A stretch of 64,000 nt of DNA from Bog-756 sp963769765 (GTDB taxonomy: Bacteria > Actinomycetota > Acidimicrobiia > Acidimicrobiales > RAAP-2): the NCBI GenBank assembly GCA_963769765.1, contig CAVYNA010000001.1, forward strand, positions 248,001 to 312,000, in the 5' to 3' direction. The notes beneath the pieces were generated by a model that ran no database searches, was not told the origin of the DNA, and worked only from the letters and a program-made list of their open reading frames with translations. The position numbers and the translations under genes were made by a program. How positions within the stretch are numbered: position 1 is the first letter of the stretch; every line of letters begins with the position of its first letter. This document shows positions 32,347 through 41,001 of this stretch, piece by piece.

Positions 32347-32967
32347 TCACCGCTCCCGGACTGCGTAAGTCAGGTGCGCCACCCTCGGGGAAGGCTCCAC
32401 GCGGACCGGCTCCAAGGCCACGCGACCCGCGTCCACGCCCTCGAACAAGCGGATACCGGAGCCGAACAGCACGGGCGACAGCGCGATCGAGAACTCGTCG
32501 ATCAGGCCGGCGTTCACGTACTCCACGATCGTCGCGCCACCTCCCGCGATGCGGACGTCGCGGTCGCCGGCGGCCTCGCGGGCCTGGGCGAGCGCGGACT
32601 CGACGCCGTCGTTGACGAAGTGGAAGGTGGTCCCACCCGGCCGCTCCCAGGGGTCACGCTTCTCGTGGGTCACGACGAAGACCGGCGTGTGGAACGGCGC
32701 CTCGTCCGGCCACGCCCGCTCGCCGGCTTCGAACATGCGCTTGCCCATCACGCTTGCGCCGGTGCGATCGAACGTCTCGCGCGCGATGTCGTTGTCGCGC
32801 CCTTCCTCGCCGCCCTTGCCGAGCTTCAGGTTCTCTCGGAAGAACCGCTGCGGGAAGATCCACTGCTGCAGTTCCATCCACTGGTGACCCATCAATTCTC
32901 CGAGCGACCCGGGCGCGATGAACCCGTCGATCGACATGGACACGCTGAAGAACACTTTGGCGGCCAT
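32347..32967 (-). CDS. RibD C-terminal/dihydrofolate reductase-like protein
   Basis: A 206-aa reductase-fold protein. FFSVSMSIDGFIAP is the typical N-terminus, ASVMGKRMFEAGE and FVVTHEKRDP belong to the NADPH-binding core, and RIAGGGATIVEYVNAGLIDEF is the C-terminal GGG motif. Usually an NADPH-dependent reductase of uncertain substrate. The ATG overlaps the stop of the upstream SRPBCC gene (TGATG), making it third in an ArsR-SRPBCC-reductase operon. Confidence 0.87.
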   Translation of the reverse strand: MAAKVFFSVSMSIDGFIAPGSLGELMGHQWMELQQWIFPQRFFRENLKLGKGGEEGRDNDIARETFDRTGASVMGKRMFEAGERAWPDEAPFHTPVFVVTHEKRDPWERPGGTTFHFVNDGVESALAQAREAAGDRDVRIAGGGATIVEYVNAGLIDEFSIALSPVLFGSGIRLFEGVDAGRVALEPVRVEPSPRVAHLTYAVRER

Positions 32968-33473
32968 CAGCCCTCATCTCCCTGCCGAACGATCTCGGTG
33001 ACGTAGTCGGCCAGCTTGCCCAGGGTCTGCTGGCCGCCCTCGATCGCGTGGTAGTTCTCGACCACCTCGTCGCGCAGCTCCTTGGTGGGGAACACCGTGC
33101 GCATCTGGATCCGGGTCGCCGCGCCGTCGGGCTCGAACGTCAGGACCGACTCGAAGGCGTTCGGGTCGCCGCGGGACTCACCGTGCAAGAGCGCGATCCG
33201 CTCCGGTGGGGCGATCTCGGTCCATTCGATCCACTCCTGGAAGACCGTCCCGTCCGGTCCGTGCATCGCGAAGTCCCACTCCCCGCCGACGCGGAACTCG
33301 AATGCCCGCGTGGTGGTGGTGAACCCCTCCGGTCCCCACCACCGCGACAGGTGCCGGACCTCGGTGAATGCCTCGAACACGAGCTCCGGTGGGGCACTGA
33401 TGACCCGGGAGATCACGATCTCGCGGTCGGCCGTCGCGGACTGCGCCGGCGCTCCTCGTCCTGTCGCGCTCAT
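32967..33473 (-). CDS. SRPBCC/AHSA1-like protein
   Basis: A 168-aa START-like fold protein of the Aha1/AHSA1 group. ISAPPELVFEAFTEVRHLSRWWGPEGF and EIAPPERIALLHGE are characteristic, with a C-terminal helix (YHAIEGGQQTLGKLADYV). These proteins bind hydrophobic ligands and are very often paired with an ArsR-type repressor, as here. It starts four bases after the ArsR stop. Ligand unknown. Confidence 0.88.
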   Translation of the reverse strand: MSATGRGAPAQSATADREIVISRVISAPPELVFEAFTEVRHLSRWWGPEGFTTTTRAFEFRVGGEWDFAMHGPDGTVFQEWIEWTEIAPPERIALLHGESRGDPNAFESVLTFEPDGAATRIQMRTVFPTKELRDEVVENYHAIEGGQQTLGKLADYVTEIVRQGDEG

Positions 33474-33476
33474 CGG

Positions 33477-33818
33477 TTAGTCCTCCTGCCTTGCCTGCTT
33501 CAAGTCCTGCACGTACTCGTCCAGCCGGTCGAAGCTCTCGTTCCAGAACCGTTCGAACCCGCCGGTCCACTCGTGAACCGGTCGCAGCCCGCGCGCGTCA
33601 AGGCCGTACAGGCGTTGCCTGCCCGACTTGCGGTCCCGCACCAGTCCGACCTCTCGGAGCACCCGCAGGTGTTTGGACGCCCCCGGTTGGGGCATCCCCA
33701 GCTCTTGGGCCAACTCGGTCACCGGCCGCTCACCCGCCCGCAGCAGCGCCAGGATCTCCCGACGCCGGGGTTCGGCGATCGCATTGAAGACGTCCGACGT
33801 CGTCGCTGCCCGTGCCAT
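33477..33818 (-). CDS. ArsR-family transcriptional repressor
   Basis: A 113-aa winged-helix repressor. SDVFNAIAEPRRREILALL and GMPQPGASKHLRVLREVGLV (recognition helix) are typical. There is no CXC metal site, so it belongs to the non-metal ArsR group paired with SRPBCC proteins. The ATG at 33818 lies six bases after a TATGAT box, fitting a leaderless start. A perfect CCGATATCGG palindrome lies just upstream of that box, a probable autoregulatory operator. Confidence 0.87.
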   Translation of the reverse strand: MARAATTSDVFNAIAEPRRREILALLRAGERPVTELAQELGMPQPGASKHLRVLREVGLVRDRKSGRQRLYGLDARGLRPVHEWTGGFERFWNESFDRLDEYVQDLKQARQED

Positions 33819-33824
33819 GAGGCA

Positions 33825-33842
33825 ATCATATTCCGATATCGG
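33825..33842 (-). promoter_or_regulatory. ArsR operator palindrome and -10 box
   Basis: CCGATATCGG (33833-33842) is a perfect 10-bp palindrome two bases upstream of a TATGAT -10 box (33830-33825, minus strand). Binding there would block transcription of arsR and the two genes after it. Confidence 0.6.
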
Positions 33843-34023
33843 CATAGGTCAAGCCGGGCGGAAACAGACGGTGCTCGTCAGATGACGATCGTGACCCTTG
33901 ACAGCGCCTGCGGATGCGCGTCCCCCGGAGACGCCACGCGCAACGGCGTCCGTTCTTGAGTACCGCTCGGGCACCGACCAGCGCGGCAAGGTGGGGTGCG
34001 TCGACGGCCCGCCACGCCTCCAC

Positions 34024-34395
34024 TCATCGATCCGTCTTGGCTCCGCTGGCCCAATCGACTGCTTCGGCTCGTTGGTCGAGCGGAAAGGTCTTGATCTCTC
34101 CAGGTGTCATCCAGCCGAACAGATGGGTCAGGTGGACGACCCACTCGATATCGCTGACGACTGCGATCCGCTTCCAACCCGCGAGGTGCGGGATGCCGAT
34201 CTTCAGGTCCTCCCAAAGCGCTCCGCCGGACATCCCACTGAACTCGGGGAGAACGATCACGGCGCGCATGTCACCCGATTCCGCAGCGCGCTCGAACGCA
34301 GGCAGTACGACGTCGCGAAAGTCTTCGGCTTGGATCTTTCCGGCGATTTCGAAACCGATGACTGTGGGAGGCACATCGCTCAGCTGTTTGATCAT
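34024..34395 (-). CDS. SpoIIAA-like (STAS-type) protein
   Basis: A 123-aa protein resembling the SpoIIAA-like family: a first strand ending IGFEIAGKI, a central helix FRDVVLPAFERA, AVIVLPEFSG and the KRIAVVSDIEWVVH segment. The family binds lipidic or small ligands and its roles are unclear. The ATG has a GAGGAGC Shine-Dalgarno at good spacing. It lies 34 bases downstream of galK on the same strand and may be co-transcribed. Confidence 0.75.
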   Translation of the reverse strand: MIKQLSDVPPTVIGFEIAGKIQAEDFRDVVLPAFERAAESGDMRAVIVLPEFSGMSGGALWEDLKIGIPHLAGWKRIAVVSDIEWVVHLTHLFGWMTPGEIKTFPLDQRAEAVDWASGAKTDR

Positions 34396-34429
34396 GATGT
34401 CGCTCCTCAGGGCGAGAGCTCCGGCCAGC

Positions 34430-35530
34430 CTACCGACCTGACCTTTGCTCAACCCTCCTCGCGATGGTCCCGTCCACGGCCTCCACCCACCAATGTGGTC
34501 TCGTGATCCACGAGTCGTCGCGGTCACACCCGCGGCCGCGCTCGGGCCCGCGCCCGCTGCAGAGCGCGACCACACATCCTCCGAAACCGCCCCCGGTCAT
34601 CCGGGCGCCGAGCACTTCCGGCCGCGCAACCATCTCGTCGACGAGGGCGTCGACGTGCGGCGTCGAGACGTCGAAGTCGTCGGCGAGGCTTCGGTGACTC
34701 GCCGTCATCAGACGCCCCGCCTCCGCAACGTCCGTTCGTCCGAGGGCGTCCACGAACGCGCGGACGCGTCGGCACTCCGAGACGACATGGCGGGCGCGGG
34801 CGATGAGCACAGGGTCGTCGAGGTGGGCGAGGTCGCCGTCGGTCGCCCGACCGAGCGGGCCGATGACCGATGCGGCCGCCTCGCACTCGGCCACCCGGGC
34901 TGCATAGGCGGAGTCGGAGAGGGCGCGCCGTTCGCCTGAGTCGACGACGAGCACGGCGAGCTCGTCTGGAAGGGGAACGTCGGCCGTCGCTCCCATGTCG
35001 AAGTCGATGAGGAGCGCAGACCCCCGGTGCGCGCCGGCGGCGACCAGCGGGTCCATGGTGCCGACCGGAACACCGGCCAGGTGCTCGGCGGCCTGGCAGC
35101 GCAGGGCGATCTCGGTCGGAGTGCCTGCCCCGCCGAACAGTTCGTCGAGCGCGACACCGAGCGCGGCGCTCGAGGAGAGGCCGACGCCGACGGGGAGCTC
35201 GGAGTCGATCGTGAGCCGGCCCCCGTGACACCAACCGAGGGTGACGCAGGTCGCGGCGACGAGCCGGAGCCAGCTCGGCTCGACCCGTGCGATGGCGGCG
35301 GCGTCCAACGCCCCGCCGAGGTCGACCGTCGCGTCGCCGAGCTCGGTCGAGTGCACGTCGAGGACCGACCCCACCGCGGGTTCGAACTCGACCGTGATCC
35401 CGAGCTGGATCGCCATCGGGAGGGCGAGCCCGCGGTTGTAGTCGGTGTGGTCGCCGATGAGGTTGACCCGGCCCGGCGCGGTGGCCCGACCTGGCACACT
35501 GGCGGGCCGATCCGGACGTGGCTCTGCCAT
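34430..35530 (-). CDS. galK: galactokinase (GHMP kinase)
   Basis: Phosphorylates galactose with ATP; 366 aa. GRVNLIGDHTDYN is the galactokinase signature, GVGLSSSAALGVAL the ATP-binding GHMP motif, and GARMTGGGFGGCVVAL the third motif. The C-terminus after GGGFGG is shorter and more Arg-rich than usual and may be diverged. No other Leloir gene is nearby. Its start is only nine bases from the divergent carbonic anhydrase start. Confidence 0.87.
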   Translation of the reverse strand: MAEPRPDRPASVPGRATAPGRVNLIGDHTDYNRGLALPMAIQLGITVEFEPAVGSVLDVHSTELGDATVDLGGALDAAAIARVEPSWLRLVAATCVTLGWCHGGRLTIDSELPVGVGLSSSAALGVALDELFGGAGTPTEIALRCQAAEHLAGVPVGTMDPLVAAGAHRGSALLIDFDMGATADVPLPDELAVLVVDSGERRALSDSAYAARVAECEAAASVIGPLGRATDGDLAHLDDPVLIARARHVVSECRRVRAFVDALGRTDVAEAGRLMTASHRSLADDFDVSTPHVDALVDEMVARPEVLGARMTGGGFGGCVVALCSGRGPERGRGCDRDDSWITRPHWWVEAVDGTIARRVEQRSGR

Positions 35531-35539
35531 GCTCTCCCC

Positions 35540-36043
35540 ATGTTCGTTGAACTACTCGACGCCAATCGCCGATATGCCGCTTCATTCTCGCTTCGCGGGA
35601 CGCCTCCCGTCGCGGCCGCCGGCTTCGCGCTGGTGACGTGCATGGACAGTCGCATCGAGCCGCTCACCATGCTGGGTCTGCGGCCCGGCGACGCCAAGAT
35701 CATGCGCAATGCGGGGGGGCGGGTCACCCGTGACGTCCTGCGGTCCCTTGCCCTTGCGACCCACTTCCTCGACGTGCACTCGATCGCAGTCATGCAGCAC
35801 ACCGGCTGCGCGCTGGCCGACCGGAGTGACGAGGAGGTCCGGGCGAGCCTCGGCGAGGCGGGGGCCACCGGAGTCGACGGGTGGTCCTTCCACGCGATGC
35901 CCGATCCGGACGCAGCACTCAGGGCGGACGTGGAGCAGGTGCGCAGCTGTGGGCTCCTACCCGGCACCGTCCTCGTCGAGGGGTGGCGCTACGACGTGGA
36001 CACCGGCGTCGTGCACCGGATCGTCCGGTCCGATGCCGACTGA
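35540..36043 (+). CDS. beta-class carbonic anhydrase
   Basis: Zinc enzyme interconverting carbon dioxide and bicarbonate, 167 aa. CMDSRI gives the Cys ligand and the Asp-Arg dyad, and MQHTGC gives the His and Cys ligands; NAGGRVTRD is the expected connecting loop. It is similar in length to mycobacterial Rv1284-type enzymes. No Shine-Dalgarno is present; a CATGCT box six bases upstream could give a leaderless mRNA. Confidence 0.88.
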   Translation: MFVELLDANRRYAASFSLRGTPPVAAAGFALVTCMDSRIEPLTMLGLRPGDAKIMRNAGGRVTRDVLRSLALATHFLDVHSIAVMQHTGCALADRSDEEVRASLGEAGATGVDGWSFHAMPDPDAALRADVEQVRSCGLLPGTVLVEGWRYDVDTGVVHRIVRSDAD

Positions 36044-36202
36044 TCCAGGTCGGTGCGACGCGGGCCGGATCCGGCGGATCACGGGTCCGGGCTTGACCGT
36101 CGGGTGGCGCCGCGACCACGATCCGGCCATGACCACCTCTCCCCGGCACCCCGAAAGTAGAGGCGCGTGCCGCCTCGCGGCGATCGCTGCGGGGGGCCGA
36201 CG

Positions 36203-37348
36203 ATGAGCGGGCCGCTCGAGGGCGTCCGCATCGTCGAGCTGGCCGGCCTCGGTCCCGCCCCCTTCGCCGGGATGATGCTCGCCGACGCCGGCGCCGACAT
36301 CATCCGGATCGACCGTGCCGAAAAGGCGACGTACCCGCCGCACCAGGACGCGCACGTCGACCTCATGAACCGTGGCCGGCGATCGGTCGCGGTCGACCTC
36401 AAGCATCCCGACGGGGTCGGCCTCGTCCTCCGCCTTGTCGAGGGGGCGGACGGGTTGATGGAGGGGTTCCGGCCCGGCGTGGCCGAGCGGCTCGGTATCG
36501 GCCCGGAGGCGTGCCTCGAACGGAACCCGCGCCTCGTCTACGGGCGCATGACCGGGTGGGGCCAGGACGGTCCGCTCGCGTCGACTGCCGGCCACGACAT
36601 CGACTACATCGCCGTCGCCGGAGCGTTGGAGGCGATCGGACGGGCGGGGGAGCGGCCCGTGCCGCCGCTCAACCTGGTCGGTGACTTCGGCGGGGGCGGG
36701 ATGCTGCTCGCCTTCGGGATGGTCGCAGCCGTGCTCAGCGCCCGCGCCACCGGCAACGGGCAGGTCGTCGACGCCGCGATGGTGGACGGTGCGGCTGCGC
36801 TCATGACCATGACCTACACCCTGCGCGCGGCGGGCATCTGGAAGGACGAGCGCGGGGTCAACATGCTCGATACCGGCGCCCACTTCTACGAGGTCTACGA
36901 GACGTCCGACGGCAGGTACATCGGGGTCGGCGCGATCGAACCGCAGTTCTACGCGGAGCTGCTCCGCCTGCTCGGTCTCGACGGCCAGGACCTGCCGGGC
37001 CAGATGGACCGCGAACGCTGGCCGGAGATGAAGGCACGGTTCGCGGCGGTCTTCGCCACCAGGACGCGGGACGAGTGGGCGAAGATCTTCGACGGATCGG
37101 ACGCCTGCGCGGCGCCCGTGCTCTCGCCCGCCGAGGCACCCGAGCACCCGCACAACCGCTTCCGTGGGACCTTCACCGAGGTGGCCGGCGTGGTGCAACC
37201 CGCACCGTCACCGCGTTTCATGGGCACACCCGGCGCGATCCGCCGCCCTCCACCGAATCCCGGGCAGCACGCGGACGAGGCGCTCACCGACTGGGGACTC
37301 GGGGAGTCGGAGATCGGCGACCTCCGGGCTTCGGGCGCCGTTCGTTGA
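36203..37348 (+). CDS. family III CoA-transferase / alpha-methylacyl-CoA racemase-like
   Basis: A 381-aa CaiB/BaiF family protein. MSGPLEGVRIVELAGLGPAP, RGRRSVAVDLKHPDG and GRMTGWGQDGP are conserved; GHDIDYIA carries the His-Asp pair of the racemase (AMACR) subgroup. It probably acts on 2-methylacyl-CoA thioesters such as sterol side chains. The ATG at 36203 has a G-rich Shine-Dalgarno. The 159-bp gap upstream contains no recognisable gene. Confidence 0.88.
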   Translation: MSGPLEGVRIVELAGLGPAPFAGMMLADAGADIIRIDRAEKATYPPHQDAHVDLMNRGRRSVAVDLKHPDGVGLVLRLVEGADGLMEGFRPGVAERLGIGPEACLERNPRLVYGRMTGWGQDGPLASTAGHDIDYIAVAGALEAIGRAGERPVPPLNLVGDFGGGGMLLAFGMVAAVLSARATGNGQVVDAAMVDGAAALMTMTYTLRAAGIWKDERGVNMLDTGAHFYEVYETSDGRYIGVGAIEPQFYAELLRLLGLDGQDLPGQMDRERWPEMKARFAAVFATRTRDEWAKIFDGSDACAAPVLSPAEAPEHPHNRFRGTFTEVAGVVQPAPSPRFMGTPGAIRRPPPNPGQHADEALTDWGLGESEIGDLRASGAVR

Positions 37349-37407
37349 TCGTGCCCGGCCGCGGGACGCCCCAGGTGACCGGGCACTCTCGGCCCGAATA
37401 GACTATA

Positions 37408-37413
37408 TATAAT
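37408..37413 (+). promoter_or_regulatory. -10 consensus TATAAT in an AT-rich patch upstream of hipB
   Basis: TATAAT lies in an AT-rich stretch (37399-37420) unlike the GC-rich surroundings, giving about 80 bases of leader before the ATG at 37496. Two AGATCT copies (37425-37430, 37435-37440) follow and may be protein-binding sites. Confidence 0.5.
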
Positions 37414-37466
37414 CCCACAAGAACAGATCTGAGGAGATCTGGACACCAAAGAAGTCGAGAAGTAAA

Positions 37467-37495
37467 CTCTTATCATCCGAATAAGGAGATAAGAG
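37467..37495 (+). promoter_or_regulatory. inverted repeat overlapping the hipB ribosome site
   Basis: CTCTTATC (37467-37474) and GATAAGAG (37488-37495) are exact inverted copies 13 bases apart, ending at the ATG. The loop contains the AAGGA Shine-Dalgarno (37483-37487). It could be a HipB operator (TATC/GATA arms) or an RNA hairpin limiting translation. Confidence 0.6.
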
Positions 37496-37837
37496 ATGGA
37501 ATCTCAACCGTCGATGACGGTTCCCGAGTGGGAAGCCCGTATCGGGGATGATATTCGACACCTCCGCCGGCGGAAGCGTCTCACCCAGCGTGAGCTCGCG
37601 GACCTTGCAAACGTCTCGCCGTCGGCGCTCAAGTACCTCGAGGCCGGGAAGGGTTCGTCTCTCTCCACCCTCATCCGTGTCGCGAAGGCCCTCGACCGCA
37701 CGGACTGGCTGGCGGCGATCGCTCCTCCCGAGCCGACGGTGAGTCCGATGGCAGCCCTGCGTGCCCAACAGCGCGCACAAAAGCGCGCACCCGAGCGCGT
37801 CCGTCACCCGACCGCCGCCGGTGGGCCCTCCCGATGA
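37496..37837 (+). CDS. HipB-like XRE antitoxin
   Basis: A 113-aa DNA-binding protein. IRHLRRRKRLTQRELADLAN and SPSALKYLEAGKGSSLSTLI are a clear XRE helix-turn-helix; the C-terminal tail is Gln/Arg/Ala-rich and probably flexible. Its stop overlaps the hipA ATG (ATGA). It should bind and neutralise HipA and autorepress through the inverted repeats just upstream. Confidence 0.85.
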   Translation: MESQPSMTVPEWEARIGDDIRHLRRRKRLTQRELADLANVSPSALKYLEAGKGSSLSTLIRVAKALDRTDWLAAIAPPEPTVSPMAALRAQQRAQKRAPERVRHPTAAGGPSR

Positions 37838-39131
37838 CCTACACCGGGGCGACCGTCATCGAGGTGTCGGCGTGGGGCCGGCTCGTCGGAGCCGTGGTGC
37901 GCGATCCGGCAACCGGGTTCTACGCCTTCGAGTACGACCACGACTGGGTGGCCTCCGGCGCTGATCTCTCACCGATCCACCTCCCGCGCACAGAAGGGGT
38001 GTTCGTGTTCACCGAGCTCCCGCGTGACACCTTCTACGGGCTCCCCGCGATGTTGGCCGACGCACTTCCCGATCGTTTCGGCAACGCGTTGGTGGACGCA
38101 TGGATGCTCGAACAGGGGATTGATCCCCATCGGATCACCGCTCTCGATCGGCTCGCCTATGCAGGAAGCCGTGCGATGGGTGCCCTCGTCTTCGCGCCGC
38201 CGACCGGCCCGGACGGTGCGGGAGCGAGCCTCGTCCAGCTCGCGGATCTGGTCACCGCCGCTCGAGCTCAACTCTCCGGAACGCTCGACGACGACGGCGT
38301 CCACGAGGCCCTGTCGCAGCTGATCACCGTCGGTTCGACGGCAGGCGGCGCCCGGGCCAAGGCGGTGATCGCCTACAACCCCTCGACCGGCCAGATGCGT
38401 TCCGGGCAGCTCGACGCCCCGGCGGGGTTCGAGCAGTGGCTCCTCAAGCTCGACGGGGTCGGTGATCCCATCGGACACGGAGATCCGCTCGTCGAGAGCC
38501 AGCAGTACTGCCGCGTCGAGTACGCATACCACCTCATGGCCACCCGCGCCGGCATCGAGATGGAGCCGTCGAAGCTGTCTTGGAGGGTCCACGGGCCCAC
38601 TTCATGACCCGACGATTCGACCGGGGGGCCGACAACGAGCGACTCCACGTCCAGACCCTCTGCGCACTCGGACACCTCGACAACGACCAGCCCCGCACCC
38701 ACTCCTACGCGAGCTACTTCTGGGTCGGACGGCAGCTCGGGCTCGGGCCGGAGGATGCACGGCAGATGTTCCGCCGGATCGTGTTCAACGTGATGGGCGC
38801 CAACCGCGACGACCACACGAAGAACTTCTCCTTCGTCCTGTCGGAGCACGGTCGATGGCGGCTCGCCCCGGCCTACGACGTCACCCACTCATACTGGGAC
38901 GGCGAGTGGACTCAGACCCACCAGATGAGCGTGAACGGTCGCTTCAGCGACATCACGCTCGACGACCTTCGCGAAATGGCCGAGCGCAACGAGGTACCCG
39001 GCATCGAGTCAACACTCGGCGAGGTCGCAAGCGCGATCGACGACTGGCCGTCCTTTGCGAGAGATGCTGCCGTCGACGAGCGGACGGTCGCCAAGATCGC
39101 CGGAGACATCGACCGGCTCCGCCCCAGGTGA
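37834..39131 (+). pseudogene. hipA-like kinase toxin gene, frameshifted
   Basis: Together the two reading frames encode a full HipA-type serine/threonine kinase. The first (37834-38607) has the N-terminal domain ending MEPSKL; the second continues from TTG 38580 with EGPRAHFMTRRFDRG and the kinase signature NRDDHTKNFSF, then APAYDVT. The frame breaks between 38575 and 38582; adding one base or removing two rejoins the halves. Either the toxin is inactivated, as often happens to hipA genes, or the base call is wrong. A functional split protein is possible but less likely. Confidence 0.8.
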
Positions 39132-39140
39132 CCGAGCGTC

Positions 39141-39377
39141 TCAGAGGTTGACGACCGGGCAGGTCACCGTCCGGGTGATGCCTTCGATCAGCTGGATGCG
39201 CCCGACCACCATCTGGCCGAGCTCGTCCACGGTGGCCGCCTCTGCCCGCACGATCACGTCATAGGGTCCCGTCACGCCTTCGGCGGCGACGACACCGTCG
39301 AGGGCGGTCACGCTCCGGGCCACCGTGGCCGCCTTCCCCACCTCGGTCTGGATCAGCACGTAGGCGCGCACGGGCAT
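39141..39377 (-). CDS. stand-alone Lrp/AsnC-type RAM domain protein
   Basis: A 78-aa protein consisting only of the ligand-binding RAM domain of Lrp/AsnC regulators: VRAYVLIQTEVGKAATVARSV (start), AAEGVTGPYDVIVRAEA and IQLIEGITRTVTCPVV. There is no helix-turn-helix. Such proteins form oligomers and may sense amino acids or modulate full-length Lrp proteins. The ATG at 39377 has a strong AGGAGG Shine-Dalgarno. It lies nine bases after the hipA stop, on the opposite strand. Confidence 0.85.
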   Translation of the reverse strand: MPVRAYVLIQTEVGKAATVARSVTALDGVVAAEGVTGPYDVIVRAEAATVDELGQMVVGRIQLIEGITRTVTCPVVNL

Positions 39378-39442
39378 GGAATCCTCCTGGTCGTCGGTCA
39401 CGACGTCCGTCCGGGCATGCTAGTCGCGACCACCGCTGCGCC

Positions 39443-39448
39443 TAAGGT
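39443..39448 (+). promoter_or_regulatory. -10 box TAAGGT, leaderless promoter of the MFS gene
   Basis: TAAGGT ends six bases before the ATG at 39455. Confidence 0.5.
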
Positions 39449-39454
39449 GCCGAC

Positions 39455-40984
39455 ATGGGCGTGCGCGAGCGCAGCGACCAGTTCCAACGACTCGTGCGGT
39501 CGTCGTTGGCCGACCTCTTCGACCAGCGCAAGCCCTTCGGTCGCCTCGCGCTCACCCACGTGCTGATGACCGGTGGCGACACGCTGTTCGCGGTCTCACT
39601 CGCCGGCTCGCTCTTCTTCTCGATCTCACCGACCGCGGCCAAGGACAAGGTCCTGCTCTACCTCCTTCTGACCATGGGGCCGTTCGCGGTGGTGGCGCCG
39701 GCCCTCGGTCCGCTCATCGACCGGAGCCGGGGCGCGAGACGCGCGATGGTGGTCGCGTCTGCGCTCGGCCGGGCAATGCTCTGTCCGTTCGTCGCGCGCG
39801 ACATCCACTCGCTGCTCCTCTTCCCCGAGGCCTTCTTGATCCTCGTCCTCTCGAAGGTCTACCTGGTGACCAAAGGCGCACTCGTCCCGGAGATGGCCGC
39901 GCTGGGCCTGTTGGACGAGACAGCTCCGGACGGGCACCAGGTTGCCGCCTCCGACGTGGCCGACGTGGCCGACGAGGAGACCGCGGAGGTCCTCGGTGGT
40001 GCGGGCCCGGTGGGGAGGCTCTCGTCGTCGACGCCGCCGTACGGCACGCCGGTGGTCGAGGTCGAGGATCCCGGGGGCGGCCCTCCGCGCCAGGAGGCCG
40101 ATCTCGCCACGCTCAACGCCCGGCTCGGGCTCCTCGCATCTCTGTCGGGATTCGCCTTCGCGTTGCCCGGGGTGCTCATCCTCAAGCTTGCCGGTGCACC
40201 GGCCGTCCTCTGGAGCGACGTGGCGGTCTTCGCCGCGGCGGTGGTCGCCGGCGCGCGGCTGCCGGTCCGCCGGCTCAAGCGGGCCAACGACGAACGGGGA
40301 GCGCGCGCCGCAGAGTCCGTGCCGCAGCCGGTGCAGCTCGCGCCCGACGAGGTCGGGCGGTGGGCCGGCGACGCCGAGGACCTCGCGGCGCTCGGCCCGA
40401 TCGCCGATCCGCCCGTCTACCTCGCCTTGATGCCGATGTCGGTGCTCAAGGCCCTCCTCGGGTTCTTCACCTTCTTGCTCGCGTTCGGACTCCGCCGACA
40501 GGAGGCGGCGACCTGGTGGTTCGGGCTCTTCCTCGGTGCCCTGACCGCCGGTGCCCTGCTCGGGGTCCTCTCGGTGGCCTGGATCCGACGCGTCCTGAGT
40601 GAGCCGCAGATGCTCACCGGCGCGCTCTGGCTCGTGGCCGCTGTCGCCGGGCTCGGCGCCGTGTTCACCGGTCGGTGGTTCCTCACCGTGGTGGCCTTCG
40701 GCATCGGGGTCGCCGGCGCGGTCGCCAAGCCGTCGTTCGATGCACTCGTGCAACGCGGGGTGCGCGACCTCGACCAGGGCCGGGCCTTCGCGCGTTTCGA
40801 GACGCAGCTGCAGCTGCTTTGGGTCCTCGGGTCGCTGGTGCCGGTCGTGCTGTCCTTGCCCATCGCGGCCGGCAACCTGGTCATGGCCATCGTCGCCGCG
40901 GTCGGTGCGCTCTCCTACCTGAGCTCACGCCGGGCGCTGCGCGTCCGGTGGGGCCCGGCGGGCGCCCCGGCGCCCCTGACCTGA
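39455..40984 (+). CDS. MFS-type membrane protein
   Basis: A 509-aa integral membrane protein with about ten to twelve hydrophobic segments. GPLIDRSRGARRAM is the loop-2/3 motif of major facilitator proteins. A long hydrophilic loop (about residues 155-210) with acidic and Pro-rich sequence separates the halves. The C-terminal half ends RALRVRW. Substrate unknown; it could be a transporter or a non-transport MFS-fold protein. Confidence 0.78.
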   Translation: MGVRERSDQFQRLVRSSLADLFDQRKPFGRLALTHVLMTGGDTLFAVSLAGSLFFSISPTAAKDKVLLYLLLTMGPFAVVAPALGPLIDRSRGARRAMVVASALGRAMLCPFVARDIHSLLLFPEAFLILVLSKVYLVTKGALVPEMAALGLLDETAPDGHQVAASDVADVADEETAEVLGGAGPVGRLSSSTPPYGTPVVEVEDPGGGPPRQEADLATLNARLGLLASLSGFAFALPGVLILKLAGAPAVLWSDVAVFAAAVVAGARLPVRRLKRANDERGARAAESVPQPVQLAPDEVGRWAGDAEDLAALGPIADPPVYLALMPMSVLKALLGFFTFLLAFGLRRQEAATWWFGLFLGALTAGALLGVLSVAWIRRVLSEPQMLTGALWLVAAVAGLGAVFTGRWFLTVVAFGIGVAGAVAKPSFDALVQRGVRDLDQGRAFARFETQLQLLWVLGSLVPVVLSLPIAAGNLVMAIVAAVGALSYLSSRRALRVRWGPAGAPAPLT

Positions 40985-41001
40985 CCGCCGCCCGCTACCT
41001 G

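Noticed and set aside
38580..39131. Separate functional kinase subunit starting at TTG 38580
   Set aside because: The start has no Shine-Dalgarno, the sequence continues HipA homology exactly where the first frame ends, and a one- or two-base indel explains it.
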